Origin: JBGLNJ01 sp041300525
Lineage (GTDB): Bacteria; Chloroflexota; Anaerolineae; Fen-1058
DNA length: 64,000 nt
Assembly: GCA_041300525.1 (NCBI GenBank)
Contig: JBGLNJ010000001.1
Coordinates: forward strand, 1,240,001-1,304,000
Direction of reading: 5' to 3'
Shown: in pieces, positions 30,945 through 39,178 of the stretch
Position numbering within the stretch: the first letter of the stretch is position 1
How the letters are laid out: each line of letters starts with the position of its first letter
Made by a program: the position numbers and the translations under genes
The notes under the pieces: generated by a model
The model's input: the letters and a program-made list of their open reading frames with translations, nothing else
The model's database searches: none
Told to the model about the DNA's origin: nothing

Positions 30945-33367
30945 GCGACTATCGGATTCTCAACACCCGCGTCGAGCGCGTGGACGCTGCAGACAAGGCC
31001 ACCGGTCGCGCTCAGTACGTTGACGATCTCAAGCGCCCCGGCATGTTGTACGCTGCGTTGCTGCAAAGCCCCGTGGCTCACGGGTTGCTGCGCCGGGTAG
31101 ATACCTCGCGGGCCAAAGCGTTGCCTGGAGTCGTGGAGGTCGTGACCGCCGCCGAGGCGGGCAGTATCAAGTTCGGCGTCAACCCCGCCCGCTATGACGA
31201 AACCGTATTTGCCGTGGACAAGGTCAGATACCTGGGCGAAGAAATCGCGGCCGTGGCCGCCACGGATCTTGAAACGGCGCTCGAGGCCGTATCGCTGATA
31301 GAGTACGAGATTGAAGAGTTGCCGGTCGTCTTGGACATGGAGGCGGCGCTGGCAAAAGGCGCCCCCCAACTTTTCGACGAGTACCCCGGCAATGTGACGG
31401 TAGAAGTGTCTCAGCACTTTGGGGACGTGGACGCGGCCCGTTCCAAGGCAGATAGGATATACTCGGATCACCTGTTGAGCAAGATGCAAGACGCTGCCTT
31501 TCTCGAGCCTCAGGGGTGCATGGCTGAAGTGGATCACCACGGCAACCTGACCTTGTGGACTTCGACTCAAGCGCCTCATTACGTGCAGCGGACGATTGCC
31601 ATGGTATTGGGGCTTTCTCTCGGCAAGGTGCGAGTCGTCAAGCCTGCGGTGGGGGGAGGGTTCGGCCCCAAGGCGTCTGCCTCCAACCTCGAACTCGCGG
31701 TGTGCTTGCTCGCGCTCAAGACCGGCCGCCCGGTCAAGGGCGTCTTGACCCGCGAGCAAGTCTTTTTGAGATCGAGGGGGCGGCACCAATTTTCCCATCA
31801 GATGACCCTCGGCGTGAAAAACGATGGCATCCTCGTCTTTCTGGATCATCAAGCCTGCCTGGATGGCGGCGCTTTTTCCAGTTTTGGAATCGCGACGATT
31901 TACTATGCCGGTTCTTTGCTGGGAGGCCCCTATCGCCTTCCCAATATGCGATACCACGCCGTGCGAGTTTGCACGAACAAGCCTGCGTGCGGGGCGCAGC
32001 GAGGCCACGGCGGCGTGATCGCGCGCGCGCTGTTCGAATCCATGCTCGATCAAATTGCCGCTGACCTGTCTATAGACCCGATCGAATTGCGCCTGAAAAA
32101 TGTAATGTCCGCCGGCGAAACGACGTGCAATGACCTCAACATGTCGAGCCTGGGGATGCGCGAGTGTCTGGAGGCGATCCGAGATCGTTCTGGATGGAGT
32201 CTCAAGAAAGGTCATCTCCAAAGCGGCCAAGGGGTCGGCGTCGCCTGCGGGTTCTTTGTTTCCGGCGCGGGGTATCCCATTTACCGTTCCAAGACCTGGC
32301 ATAGCACCGCGCACATACAACTTTCAGAAGTCGGAGATACCGTGATCGTTCGCACGGCGTCTGCCGAGATCGGCCAAGGGTCGGATACAGTCATGGCAAT
32401 GATCGCTGCCGAAGAGTTGGGAATCCCGTTAGATAACGTGCGGGTGCAGAGCGGCGACACCGACCTGTCCGTTGATCTCGGAGCTTATTCGAGCCGGCAG
32501 ACCTTGATGACGGGCCATGCCGTCCGCGAGGCTGCCATTGATGCGAGGCGGCAGGTGAGCGAGGCGTTGGCAGAAATCCTCGGCGGCCCGCCGGAGCGAT
32601 TCGTGTTCAGGGATGGCCGGGTAACTACCCGAGAGGGCGACCTGGATTTTTCTGCGGTGCGGACAGATTTCCTCAAGGAGCACCGGGGCTTTACAGACCA
32701 TCCTAGCGGAGAGCATCTCACATTCAGAGAGGCGGCACGGTTGGCCTTTATCCTGCGGGGGACGATCATCGGTCGTGGCAAATACAAGACGCCTCCACTG
32801 GGAGGCAACTATAAAGGCGCCGCGGTCGGCACCTCGCCTGCATACGGATGCTCGGCGCAGGTGATACAAGTGTCCGTGGACATGGAAACGGGGCAAATCA
32901 AGGTGACGGACGGCACGGCGGCACACGACTGTGGGTTTGCCATCAACCGAACCCAGGTGGAAGGCCAGATGCAAGGCAGCCTTTCGATGGGTCTGGGGGA
33001 AACGTGCTTTGAGGAGATCAAGTATGACGAGCTGGGCAGGATCGTCAATGCCAATCTCGCCGAGTACAAAATCCCGACCACGCTCGATATGCCCACGATG
33101 ACGCCGATCATTATCGAAAGCCACGAGCCTAACGGACCTTATGGCGCGAAAGAAGTGGGCGAAGGCGCGATCATGCCCACTATTCCGGCGATCCTGAACG
33201 CTGTGTATGATGCGACCGGTATCCGCTTTCGAGAGTTGCCCCTCAACCCGGAGCGGGTGCTGATGGCGCTCAAGTCGAAACGCGAAAGCGGTCAGGTGTC
33301 TTTTTCCTCCGATGCGCTGTGCGAGCGCATGGCTATCTTATTGTCTGCCAGAAGAGACAAGGCGTAG
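30941..33367 (+). CDS. molybdenum hydroxylase, molybdopterin-binding subunit (HcrA-like)
   Basis: An 808-residue catalytic subunit of the xanthine oxidase family, which hydroxylates (or in some members dehydroxylates) ring or aldehyde carbons at a Mo-pterin site. Typical marks are VERVDAADKATGRAQYVDDL, VGGGFGPKASASNLELAVCLLA, NKPACGAQRGHGGVIARALFESMLD, LRLKNVMSAGETTCNDLNMSS and, near the end, GPYGAKEVGEGAIMPTIPAIL with the conserved Glu. The AQRGHGG and TCNDL blocks remind me of 4-hydroxybenzoyl-CoA reductase alpha. Together with the adjoining CoA-transferase this suggests a CoA-thioester substrate, but that is inference. Confidence 0.93.
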   Translation: MSDYRILNTRVERVDAADKATGRAQYVDDLKRPGMLYAALLQSPVAHGLLRRVDTSRAKALPGVVEVVTAAEAGSIKFGVNPARYDETVFAVDKVRYLGEEIAAVAATDLETALEAVSLIEYEIEELPVVLDMEAALAKGAPQLFDEYPGNVTVEVSQHFGDVDAARSKADRIYSDHLLSKMQDAAFLEPQGCMAEVDHHGNLTLWTSTQAPHYVQRTIAMVLGLSLGKVRVVKPAVGGGFGPKASASNLELAVCLLALKTGRPVKGVLTREQVFLRSRGRHQFSHQMTLGVKNDGILVFLDHQACLDGGAFSSFGIATIYYAGSLLGGPYRLPNMRYHAVRVCTNKPACGAQRGHGGVIARALFESMLDQIAADLSIDPIELRLKNVMSAGETTCNDLNMSSLGMRECLEAIRDRSGWSLKKGHLQSGQGVGVACGFFVSGAGYPIYRSKTWHSTAHIQLSEVGDTVIVRTASAEIGQGSDTVMAMIAAEELGIPLDNVRVQSGDTDLSVDLGAYSSRQTLMTGHAVREAAIDARRQVSEALAEILGGPPERFVFRDGRVTTREGDLDFSAVRTDFLKEHRGFTDHPSGEHLTFREAARLAFILRGTIIGRGKYKTPPLGGNYKGAAVGTSPAYGCSAQVIQVSVDMETGQIKVTDGTAAHDCGFAINRTQVEGQMQGSLSMGLGETCFEEIKYDELGRIVNANLAEYKIPTTLDMPTMTPIIIESHEPNGPYGAKEVGEGAIMPTIPAILNAVYDATGIRFRELPLNPERVLMALKSKRESGQVSFSSDALCERMAILLSARRDKA

Positions 33368-33415
33368 GTGGACTTGGTTGTGGGTCGGAAAATCCAACTC
33401 AGGCTGTAGGAAACC

Positions 33416-34396
33416 TTGACAAGCAAAGTCGTCCCACTCGCTGAGGCGGTGCGCCACCTGATCCACGATGGCGCTCACGTCTCCTTTGGCGGATTCACGG
33501 TCAGCCGCCAACCGATGGCCTGCGCCTACGAGATCATTCGCCAGGGAATCACGGGACTGCACGTGTACATGCACTCTGGCGGGCAAGCCTTTGACGTGCT
33601 CGTCGGCGCGGGATGCGTGCGGGCAGTCGAGTTGGCTTATGGAGCGGCCGGCCGCTTTGCGCCCACGTGCGTGCGCTTTCGCAAGGCCGTCGAGCGCGGC
33701 CTGCTCCAGGTCGAGGATTACACCAACTATCAGATGACGCTGCGCTTCCTGGCCGGCGCGATGGGTGTGCCCTTTCTGCCGGTGAGGTCGGGGATGGGGA
33801 CGGACATTGTGCGGCGGTGGGGGTTCAGCGCCGAAATGCGCCGCCAGGATGCGGCGTTGTACCCAACGCGACTGCCGAAGCACAAGCTGATCGTGCAGCA
33901 TAATCCTTTTGCCACAGGCGACCCAGAGCCATTGGTGCTGGTGCCGGCGATCAATCCCGACGTGACGATGCTTCACGTTCAGCAGGCGGATACGCAAGGC
34001 ACGATACGCATCGCCGGACTCACCTTTGCCGACGTGGAACAAACGCGGGCCGCGCGGCGCGTCATCGTCACCTGCGAAGAACTGGTTGAGCCAGAGGTGC
34101 TGCGCGCCGAGCCGGAGCGCAATCACATCCCGTTCTTTCTCGTGGACGCAGTCGTGCATGTGCCCTACGGCGCGCATCCGACTGCCTGTTACGGGTTCTA
34201 TGACTATGACGCGCAGCACCTCTCTGCTTATCGCGCCGCCGCCGCAGATGACGTGCAGTTCGCGGCCTACCTGGACAAGTATGTGCGCGGGGTGAGCGAG
34301 CACGCCGAATACCTGGATCGGATCGGCGCAGAGGCGCTGGAGCGTATCCGGGCCGTCTCGCCTTTTGGTTACGCGCCGGGGCTGGCACGAGGATGA
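33416..34396 (+). CDS. CoA-transferase family I, subunit A (glutaconate CoA-transferase-like)
   Basis: 326 residues, apparently starting at TTG 33416 with GTAGGA about 6 nt upstream. Family features are IHDGAHVSFGGFTVSRQP near the start, HVYMHSGGQAFDVLVGAG, the conserved VPFLPVRSGMGTDI, and LHVQQADTQGTIRIAGL. It matches the GctA type, whose partner subunit carries the catalytic Glu. It follows the molybdenum hydroxylase by 48 bp and the B subunit follows at once, so it is probably the same operon. It would move CoA between an acid and acetyl-, glutaryl- or a similar CoA ester. Confidence 0.88.
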   Translation: MTSKVVPLAEAVRHLIHDGAHVSFGGFTVSRQPMACAYEIIRQGITGLHVYMHSGGQAFDVLVGAGCVRAVELAYGAAGRFAPTCVRFRKAVERGLLQVEDYTNYQMTLRFLAGAMGVPFLPVRSGMGTDIVRRWGFSAEMRRQDAALYPTRLPKHKLIVQHNPFATGDPEPLVLVPAINPDVTMLHVQQADTQGTIRIAGLTFADVEQTRAARRVIVTCEELVEPEVLRAEPERNHIPFFLVDAVVHVPYGAHPTACYGFYDYDAQHLSAYRAAAADDVQFAAYLDKYVRGVSEHAEYLDRIGAEALERIRAVSPFGYAPGLARG

Positions 34397-34397
34397 G

Positions 34398-35165
34398 ATG
34401 ATGGATTACACCGCCCGCGAGTTGATGGCCGTTGCCGCCGCGCGAGAGATATGCGATGGCGAGATTGTCTTTTGCGGCACCGGCATCTCGTTGCTGGCGG
34501 CGATGGCGGCCAAGCGCATCCACTCCCCCAAGGCCATCATCTTTTTCGAGACGGGCGCGATTGATCCCGACCTGCGCGAGATCCCATTGGCCGTGGCCGA
34601 CTCGCGAGTGATGTATGGCTCCAGCCTTAACGCGGGCCTGGCCGAAGCCTTTGCCATCATGCAGAACCGGTCCTGGGGGCCGCGCGTGGTGGGCATTCTG
34701 GGCGCGGCGCAGATTGATCGCTATGGCAATCTGAACTCGACCTGCATCGGCGACTATGACCGGCCCACGGTGCGTTTCCCTGGTTCGGGCGGCGCGTGTG
34801 ACGTAGGCAGCTTTGTGGGGCGCACGATCATTTTTATCGAGCACGAGCGGCGGAGGTTTGTCGAGCAGTTGGACTATGTGACGACGCCGGGTTATCTGGA
34901 TGGCCCCGGTGGGCGTGAGCGGGCAGGTTACCCGCACGGCGGCCCAGCCTGCGTGATCTCGGACAAGGCATTGTTGCGCTTTGACGAAGCGAGCAAGGAG
35001 ATGTACCTGGATCGGTACTATCCCGGTACTGCACCAGATGAGATTCAGGCGCATACCAGCTTTGCGCTTGATCTGTCCCGCGCCGCGCCGCTCGACCCAC
35101 CCACCGCCGATGAGCTACGCATTTTGCGCCAGGAGGTAGACCCTCAGCGGCTCATTCTCGGGTGA
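34398..35165 (+). CDS. CoA-transferase family I, subunit B (glutaconate CoA-transferase-like)
   Basis: 255 residues, starting at tandem ATG 34398/34401, 1 nt after the A-subunit stop with GAGGA upstream. GctB-type features are IVFCGTGISLLAAMAAKRIHS, the probable catalytic Glu in IFFETGAIDPDL, GILGAAQIDRYGNLNS and PGSGGACDVGSF. The two subunits should form the active enzyme. The stop lies exactly where a truncated phosphatase frame begins, so the downstream side of this operon has been rearranged. Confidence 0.88.
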   Translation: MMDYTARELMAVAAAREICDGEIVFCGTGISLLAAMAAKRIHSPKAIIFFETGAIDPDLREIPLAVADSRVMYGSSLNAGLAEAFAIMQNRSWGPRVVGILGAAQIDRYGNLNSTCIGDYDRPTVRFPGSGGACDVGSFVGRTIIFIEHERRRFVEQLDYVTTPGYLDGPGGRERAGYPHGGPACVISDKALLRFDEASKEMYLDRYYPGTAPDEIQAHTSFALDLSRAAPLDPPTADELRILRQEVDPQRLILG

Positions 35166-35386
35166 GTGACTGTATTCCCATCGCAGACGAAACCGCGCCG
35201 AGCCAGGCGCAAGTGGACGAGTTCATCGGATTCGGGGACGAGAGGCTGGGCCAAGAGCAGGCCGTGTTGGCGCATTGCCAGGGCGGCTATGGGCGGACGG
35301 GGACGATGCTGGCTTGTTACTTGGTGAGCCGGGGATGGAAAGTGGAGGAGGCGATGACTGAGGTACGCGCCCGCCGACTTGGGTGA
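35162..35386 (+). pseudogene. fragment of a dual-specificity/tyrosine phosphatase
   Basis: The 74-codon frame contains PIADETAPSQAQVDEF and the P-loop signature HCQGGYGRTGTMLACYLV (HCx5R). The first about 60 residues of the domain are missing. After ARRLG it stops, while another frame continues plausibly (PGDPSALVNPEAVEEIRQAV). It overlaps the CoA-transferase end by 4 bp. It is best seen as a truncated and frameshifted remnant, although the catalytic loop is intact. Confidence 0.7.
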
Positions 35387-35507
35387 GCTCAGTCGAGCCG
35401 CCCGGCGACCCGAGCGCACTCGTGAACCCGGAGGCGGTTGAAGAGATACGACAGGCTGTCCAGGTTGCCTCCATTCACCCGAGCAGCACGGCAGAAGAGA
35501 AAACAAG

Positions 35508-35741
35508 ATGAATCAAGCGGTTCTCGTTATTGGCGCCGGCATTGCCGGTATCCAAACCTCGATTGACCTGGCGCAGATGGGCTTCCCAGTATACCTGGTG
35601 GAGCGCACACCGGCCATCGGTGGCCGGATGGCCCAACTGGACAAGACCTTTCCCACTAATGACTGCGCCATTTGCATCCTGGCGCCCAAGATGATCGAGT
35701 GTGCCGGGCACAAGAACGTTCACTTGCTGACCTACTCCGTG
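35508..35741 (+). pseudogene. 5' fragment of a second hdrA gene (cysteine form)
   Basis: This starts cleanly with ATG 35508 and encodes FAD-binding VIGAGIAGIQTSIDLAQMG and GGRMAQLDKTFPTNDCAICILAPKMIECAGHKNVHLLTYS, clearly homologous to residues about 148-220 of the HdrA at 19261-21669 but with Cys where that gene has TGA. About 78 codons in, the sequence switches to pstS. The N-terminal CECG domain is also absent, as in some short HdrA forms. Confidence 0.85.
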
Positions 35742-36532
35742 CGCCCGGCCTGCAATTGCTCCCAACCGTCGCCGGCGCGGTGGTGCTGGCCTACAACATC
35801 AAGGGCGTCACGACCTCGATCACGCTCGATGCGAACACCATCGTCGGCATCTATCAAGGCAAGATCGCCAACTGGAACGATTCGGCGATTGCCAAGCTCA
35901 ATCCCGATGTCAAATTCCCCGACCTGCCCATCAATGTCGTGCATCGCTCGGATGGCTCCGGCACAACCAACATCTTTACGCTGTACCTGTCGGCGGTGAG
36001 TGACGATTGGAAGAAAGCCCCCGGCGCCGGCACGGCGGTAGATTGGCCGGTGGACAAGCTCGGACGCGGGCAAGGCGGCAAGGGCAATCCCGGCGTCGCC
36101 GCCGCGATTCAAAATACGAACGGCGCGATTGGCTACGTGGAGTTGGCGTATGCCAAGAGCAACAACATCCTGTACGCCAAGCTGGTCAACGCCTCGGGCA
36201 AGACGGTCGAAGCCAGCATCCCCAGCACGGTCGCCGCGATCAAGGATGCGCAATTCAGCGACAAGCTGACGGCCATCATCGTCAATGGCAAGCAGCCCGA
36301 CGCCTGGCCGATTGCGGGCTTTACGTACCTCATCGTCAACAAGGACTATAAGGACTGCAAGAAGGCCGAGAAGCTGGTCGGCTTTATGAATTGGGCCTTG
36401 ACCAACAAAGCGGCGACCGATCGCGCGAGCAAGCTGCTGTACGCGCCGCTGCCTGCCGAAGTTCAGCCCAAGGTGCTGGATACCATCGGCAAGATCACCT
36501 GCAATGGCAAGCCGGTGACGATGACCAAGTAA
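35742..36532 (+). pseudogene. 3' two-thirds of a pstS copy
   Basis: From PGLQLLPTVAGAVVLAYN to the stop, the frame is nearly identical to residues about 135-397 of the complete PstS at 39179-40372 (for example VVHRSDGSGTTNIFTLYL, AGTAVDWPVDKLGRGQGGKGN, FTYLIVNKDYKDCKKAEKLVGF). The lipoprotein signal and N-terminal domain are missing because the sequence joins the hdrA fragment at about 35742. It therefore cannot give a normal secreted binding protein. Confidence 0.88.
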
Positions 36533-36540
36533 TGTTACAC

Positions 36541-36609
36541 GGACAGTTTTTTGTCCGAGAAGGAATTTCGCAAGACCAAGAGCCTCAGCTAGTCCGAGGC
36601 TCTTGGTCT
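36541..36609. terminator. two hairpins after the pstS fragment
   Basis: A small hairpin GGACA-gttttt-TGTCC (36541-36556) is followed by a perfect 14-bp stem AGACCAAGAGCCTC / GAGGCTCTTGGTCT (36573-36609). It parallels the hairpin after the intact pstS (40421-40452), with the shared core AAGAGCCTC. This indicates transcript termination or end-protection before phoB. Confidence 0.75.
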
Positions 36610-36630
36610 GCCAGATGCCCATGTAACAAA

Positions 36631-37311
36631 ATGGCGACTCGAATACTGATCGTTGAAGATGAAGCCACGCTGCGCACGACGCTGGCGTATAACCTGACCC
36701 AGGCCGGTTTCGAGGTGACCGAATCGGGCGATGGGGCGGAAGCGCTCGAACGGGCGCGCGCCGAAGCTTTTGATTTGATCGTGCTCGACATCATGCTGCC
36801 GAGCTTGGACGGCTTGTCGTTCTGCCGCATCTTGCGCAAGGAACAGGCCACACCGATTGTCATGCTGACAGCGCGCGGCGGCGAAGTGGATCGCATCGTG
36901 GGCTTGGAGAGCGGTGCGGACGATTACATCGTCAAGCCATTCAGCTTGGGCGAGTTCATGGCGCGCGTGCGGGCCGTACTGCGCCGCGCGCCGCGCGCCC
37001 TGCCGCGCAGCGACTGGCTGGAATCCGGCAACTTGACGCTCGACCTGACCGCTCGACGCGCAAGCCTGGACGGGCGCGAGATCAAGTTGAGTCACAAAGA
37101 ATTCGACCTGCTGGCGGCGCTGATGCGGAACAAGGGGGCGGTGCTTTCGCGTGATTTGTTGGTGCAGCAAGTCTGGGGCTATGTTCACGCCGGCGATGAG
37201 CGCACGGTGGATGTGCATGTGCGCTGGCTGCGCGAAAAGATCGAGCCTAGCCCATCCGCTCCGCAGCGCATCGTCACCGTGCGGGGCGTAGGCTATCGCT
37301 TCGAGGGTTGA
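36631..37311 (+). CDS. phoB: OmpR/PhoB-family response regulator
   Basis: 226 residues, starting at ATG 36631 (MATRILIVEDEATLRT). The receiver domain has Asp10, phospho-acceptor Asp53 (LIVLDIMLPS), Thr in MLTARG and Lys in DYIVKPFSLGEF. The C-terminal winged helix (about 130-226) has LSHKEFDLLAALMRNKGAVLSRDLLVQQVWGY and ends RTVDVHVRWLREKIE...VRGVGYRFEG. Its place before a PhoR-like kinase and a pst operon supports a PhoB role, activating phosphate uptake genes when phosphate is low. The symbol rests on context. Confidence 0.92.
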   Translation: MATRILIVEDEATLRTTLAYNLTQAGFEVTESGDGAEALERARAEAFDLIVLDIMLPSLDGLSFCRILRKEQATPIVMLTARGGEVDRIVGLESGADDYIVKPFSLGEFMARVRAVLRRAPRALPRSDWLESGNLTLDLTARRASLDGREIKLSHKEFDLLAALMRNKGAVLSRDLLVQQVWGYVHAGDERTVDVHVRWLREKIEPSPSAPQRIVTVRGVGYRFEG

Positions 37312-37312
37312 C

Positions 37313-38449
37313 ATGACAGCCTGGGTTGTAGCAGGTGTTTTGCCGCTAGTCGTAGTGTTGCTCGCCTGGCGATTGGGAGCCGCACATCGCCAATCGCTCC
37401 AATTGCGACGCGAGCTGGCTGCCGCGCAGCAAAACCTGGAAAGCGCTCGACAAGCAGAACAATCACTTCACAACTGGCAAACGTCGGTCGGCTCAGCAGT
37501 CGAAGAAGCGTTGCTCACGCTTGACGCAGAACAACGCGTGGTTTGGGCGAACGAGAAATCCGCCAAGCTGTTTGGCGCTTCTGTCGGCAAATCGCTCATC
37601 GAAGCTACGCGCTTGTACGATCTTGAGACGCTGGTTGCCGACCCTTTCCACTCCTCCGAGCCGATGGAACGACTCGTCACGCTGCATGGCTCGACCTATT
37701 TAGCCCGCACGGCGCTGCTTGGCAGGGGAGACGTGCTGCTAGCCCTCCAAGACGTGAGCGAGGTGCAGCGCCTGGGCCGCGCCCGGCGCGATTTTGTCGC
37801 CAACATCAGCCACGATTTGCGGACGCCGCTGGCCTCGATTCGCCTGCTGGTTGACACACTTCAGGCCGGGGCGCTCAACGATCAACAAGCCGCGGCCGAG
37901 ATGCTGTCCAAGATCGGCGTTGAGGTGGACGTGCTGTCGCAATTGGCGCGCGAGTTGCTCGACCTGGCGATGATTGAATCGGGCCAGATGCCGCTCAAGC
38001 TCCAGCGCACGGACCTGCGCGATTTGGCGCTGGCGCAGATTGAGCGATTCGCGCCGCTGGCGCACCCGAAACAACAAACGCTCGTTCTGGATATTCCACC
38101 TGGCACGTGCGCGCTCGCGGATGGCGAGATGATTGGCCGCGTCCTCTCCAATCTACTGCACAATGCGTGCAAGTTCACGCCGAGTGGCGGGCGGGTCAGT
38201 GTGGGCGCGCATCTGGACCATGACAACGTGACCGTTTGGGTCGCGGATACCGGCCCGGGCATCTCGCCTGAAGACCTGGCGCGCATCTTTGAGCGATTCT
38301 ACAAAGTGGATCGCGCGCGCGGCCAATCGGGCACGGGCCTGGGATTGGCGATTGCGCGCCACATTGTCGAGGGGCATGGCGGACGCATCTGGGCCGAAAG
38401 CAGTCTCGGTCACGGCGCAACGTTCCGGTTCGCGCTGCCTGCGAGCTAA
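37313..38449 (+). CDS. phoR: PhoR-like sensor histidine kinase
   Basis: 378 residues, starting 1 nt after phoB. A short N-terminal membrane segment (VVAGVLPLVVVLLAWRLG) is followed by a coiled coil, a PAS-like domain (SAVEEALLTLDAEQRVVWANEKSAKLFG, about 63-155), HisKA with phospho-His167 (FVANISHDLRTPLASIRLL) and HATPase_c with the N box (LLHNACKFTPSGGRVSV), G1 (VADTGPGISPEDL) and G2 (GTGLGLAIARHIVEGHGG). This is the usual PhoR layout, in which the PAS domain senses the Pst transporter state. Confidence 0.93.
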   Translation: MTAWVVAGVLPLVVVLLAWRLGAAHRQSLQLRRELAAAQQNLESARQAEQSLHNWQTSVGSAVEEALLTLDAEQRVVWANEKSAKLFGASVGKSLIEATRLYDLETLVADPFHSSEPMERLVTLHGSTYLARTALLGRGDVLLALQDVSEVQRLGRARRDFVANISHDLRTPLASIRLLVDTLQAGALNDQQAAAEMLSKIGVEVDVLSQLARELLDLAMIESGQMPLKLQRTDLRDLALAQIERFAPLAHPKQQTLVLDIPPGTCALADGEMIGRVLSNLLHNACKFTPSGGRVSVGAHLDHDNVTVWVADTGPGISPEDLARIFERFYKVDRARGQSGTGLGLAIARHIVEGHGGRIWAESSLGHGATFRFALPAS

Positions 38450-38452
38450 CCC

Positions 38453-38527
38453 TTAAACATTCTTAACTTGCTCATCATCAAGATTTGACAACCGCATAAC
38501 ACAGCCTTCACCTTGCTCCCCTATAAT
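38453..38527 (+). promoter_or_regulatory. possible Pho-controlled promoter
   Basis: Two TTAA-centred half sites 10 bp apart (38453-38456 and 38463-38466; CTTAAACATTCTTAAC) and a -10 box TATAAT (38522-38527) lie between phoR and the small gene at 38572. The CTTAA(A)C motif is the same as that upstream of pstS. Confidence 0.45.
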
Positions 38528-38571
38528 CCACTTCAGGCACGAGGTGCATTTTTGTTTTGAGGAGGAGACCA

Positions 38572-38772
38572 ATGGACAACCTTGAGGCCCAGATCGCAGA
38601 GATGCAGACGCAATTGACCAGCGCCCTCAAGCGCGGCGAGCCGGAAAACTCGCTGCAGATGCGCCAAATGGGCGCGCGACTGGAGCGGATGCGCCACCTC
38701 TGGGCCATCCATCGCCAGATTCGGTTGGGGCAGGAGATACACGAGGACCACCATGTTAGCCGTGTCAACTGA
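38572..38772 (+). CDS. small helical hypothetical protein
   Basis: 66 residues, ATG 38572 with RBS GGAGG (38561-38565) 6 nt upstream. The sequence MDNLEAQIAEMQTQLTSALKRGEPENSLQMR is heptad-rich and probably a coiled coil. No family recognised. It overlaps the next start by 20 bp in another frame. Confidence 0.6.
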   Translation: MDNLEAQIAEMQTQLTSALKRGEPENSLQMRQMGARLERMRHLWAIHRQIRLGQEIHEDHHVSRVN

Positions 38773-39054
38773 AGCGCAACCCGACCGGTGGGCCTGCTGC
38801 AAAACCATCCTCGCACGTCCACTCCCGACGACGACACATTCTACGCGCTGCTGGCAGAACTCGATGCAGGCTGGCGCGTTGAATCGCCCGTATACCTGCG
38901 CCCGCGATGGGGCAGTGAGCACGTCGGCACTGCCATGTATCACTTTATCCTGCGGCACGAGACCGGCACGACAATGATCAGCGTGGCCGACGGCAACCGC
39001 GTCCGCGCGTTTGTTCAGGAGCATGGGTATGAAACCAACGGGCCCCGGCGCTAG
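38753..39054 (+). pseudogene. small hypothetical gene with a one-base frameshift
   Basis: Starting at ATG 38753 (GAGGA upstream) the frame reads MLAVSTEAQPDRWA. One missing base near 38793 (GGGCCTGCTG) then puts the rest in another frame: LLQNHPRTSTPDDDTFYALLAELDAGWRVESPVYLRPRW... to RR at 39054. Adding one C restores DRWALLQNHPRT and a protein of about 100 residues. Alternatively a GTG at 38788 starts the second frame alone. Sequencing error and real mutation are both possible. Confidence 0.55.
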
Positions 39055-39056
39055 TT

Positions 39057-39118
39057 TGTTAAGCGTTTTTTATCAACTCTTAAGCTAGGCTTAACACAAA
39101 AACCCATCGGGCTTAAAC
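39057..39118 (+). promoter_or_regulatory. phased CTTAA repeats upstream of pstS (candidate Pho box)
   Basis: TTAA cores stand at 39059, 39080, 39091 and 39113, that is 21, 11 and 22 bp apart, mostly as CTTAA(G/A)C. PhoB-type regulators bind direct repeats spaced by 11 bp, so this is a reasonable operator for the pst operon. The motif itself differs from the E. coli consensus. Confidence 0.6.
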
Positions 39119-39178
39119 ATTCCCTGGTAACATATCACTTGAATAAAGGTGAAATCAATCACGAGGAGAAGAAAAGAA

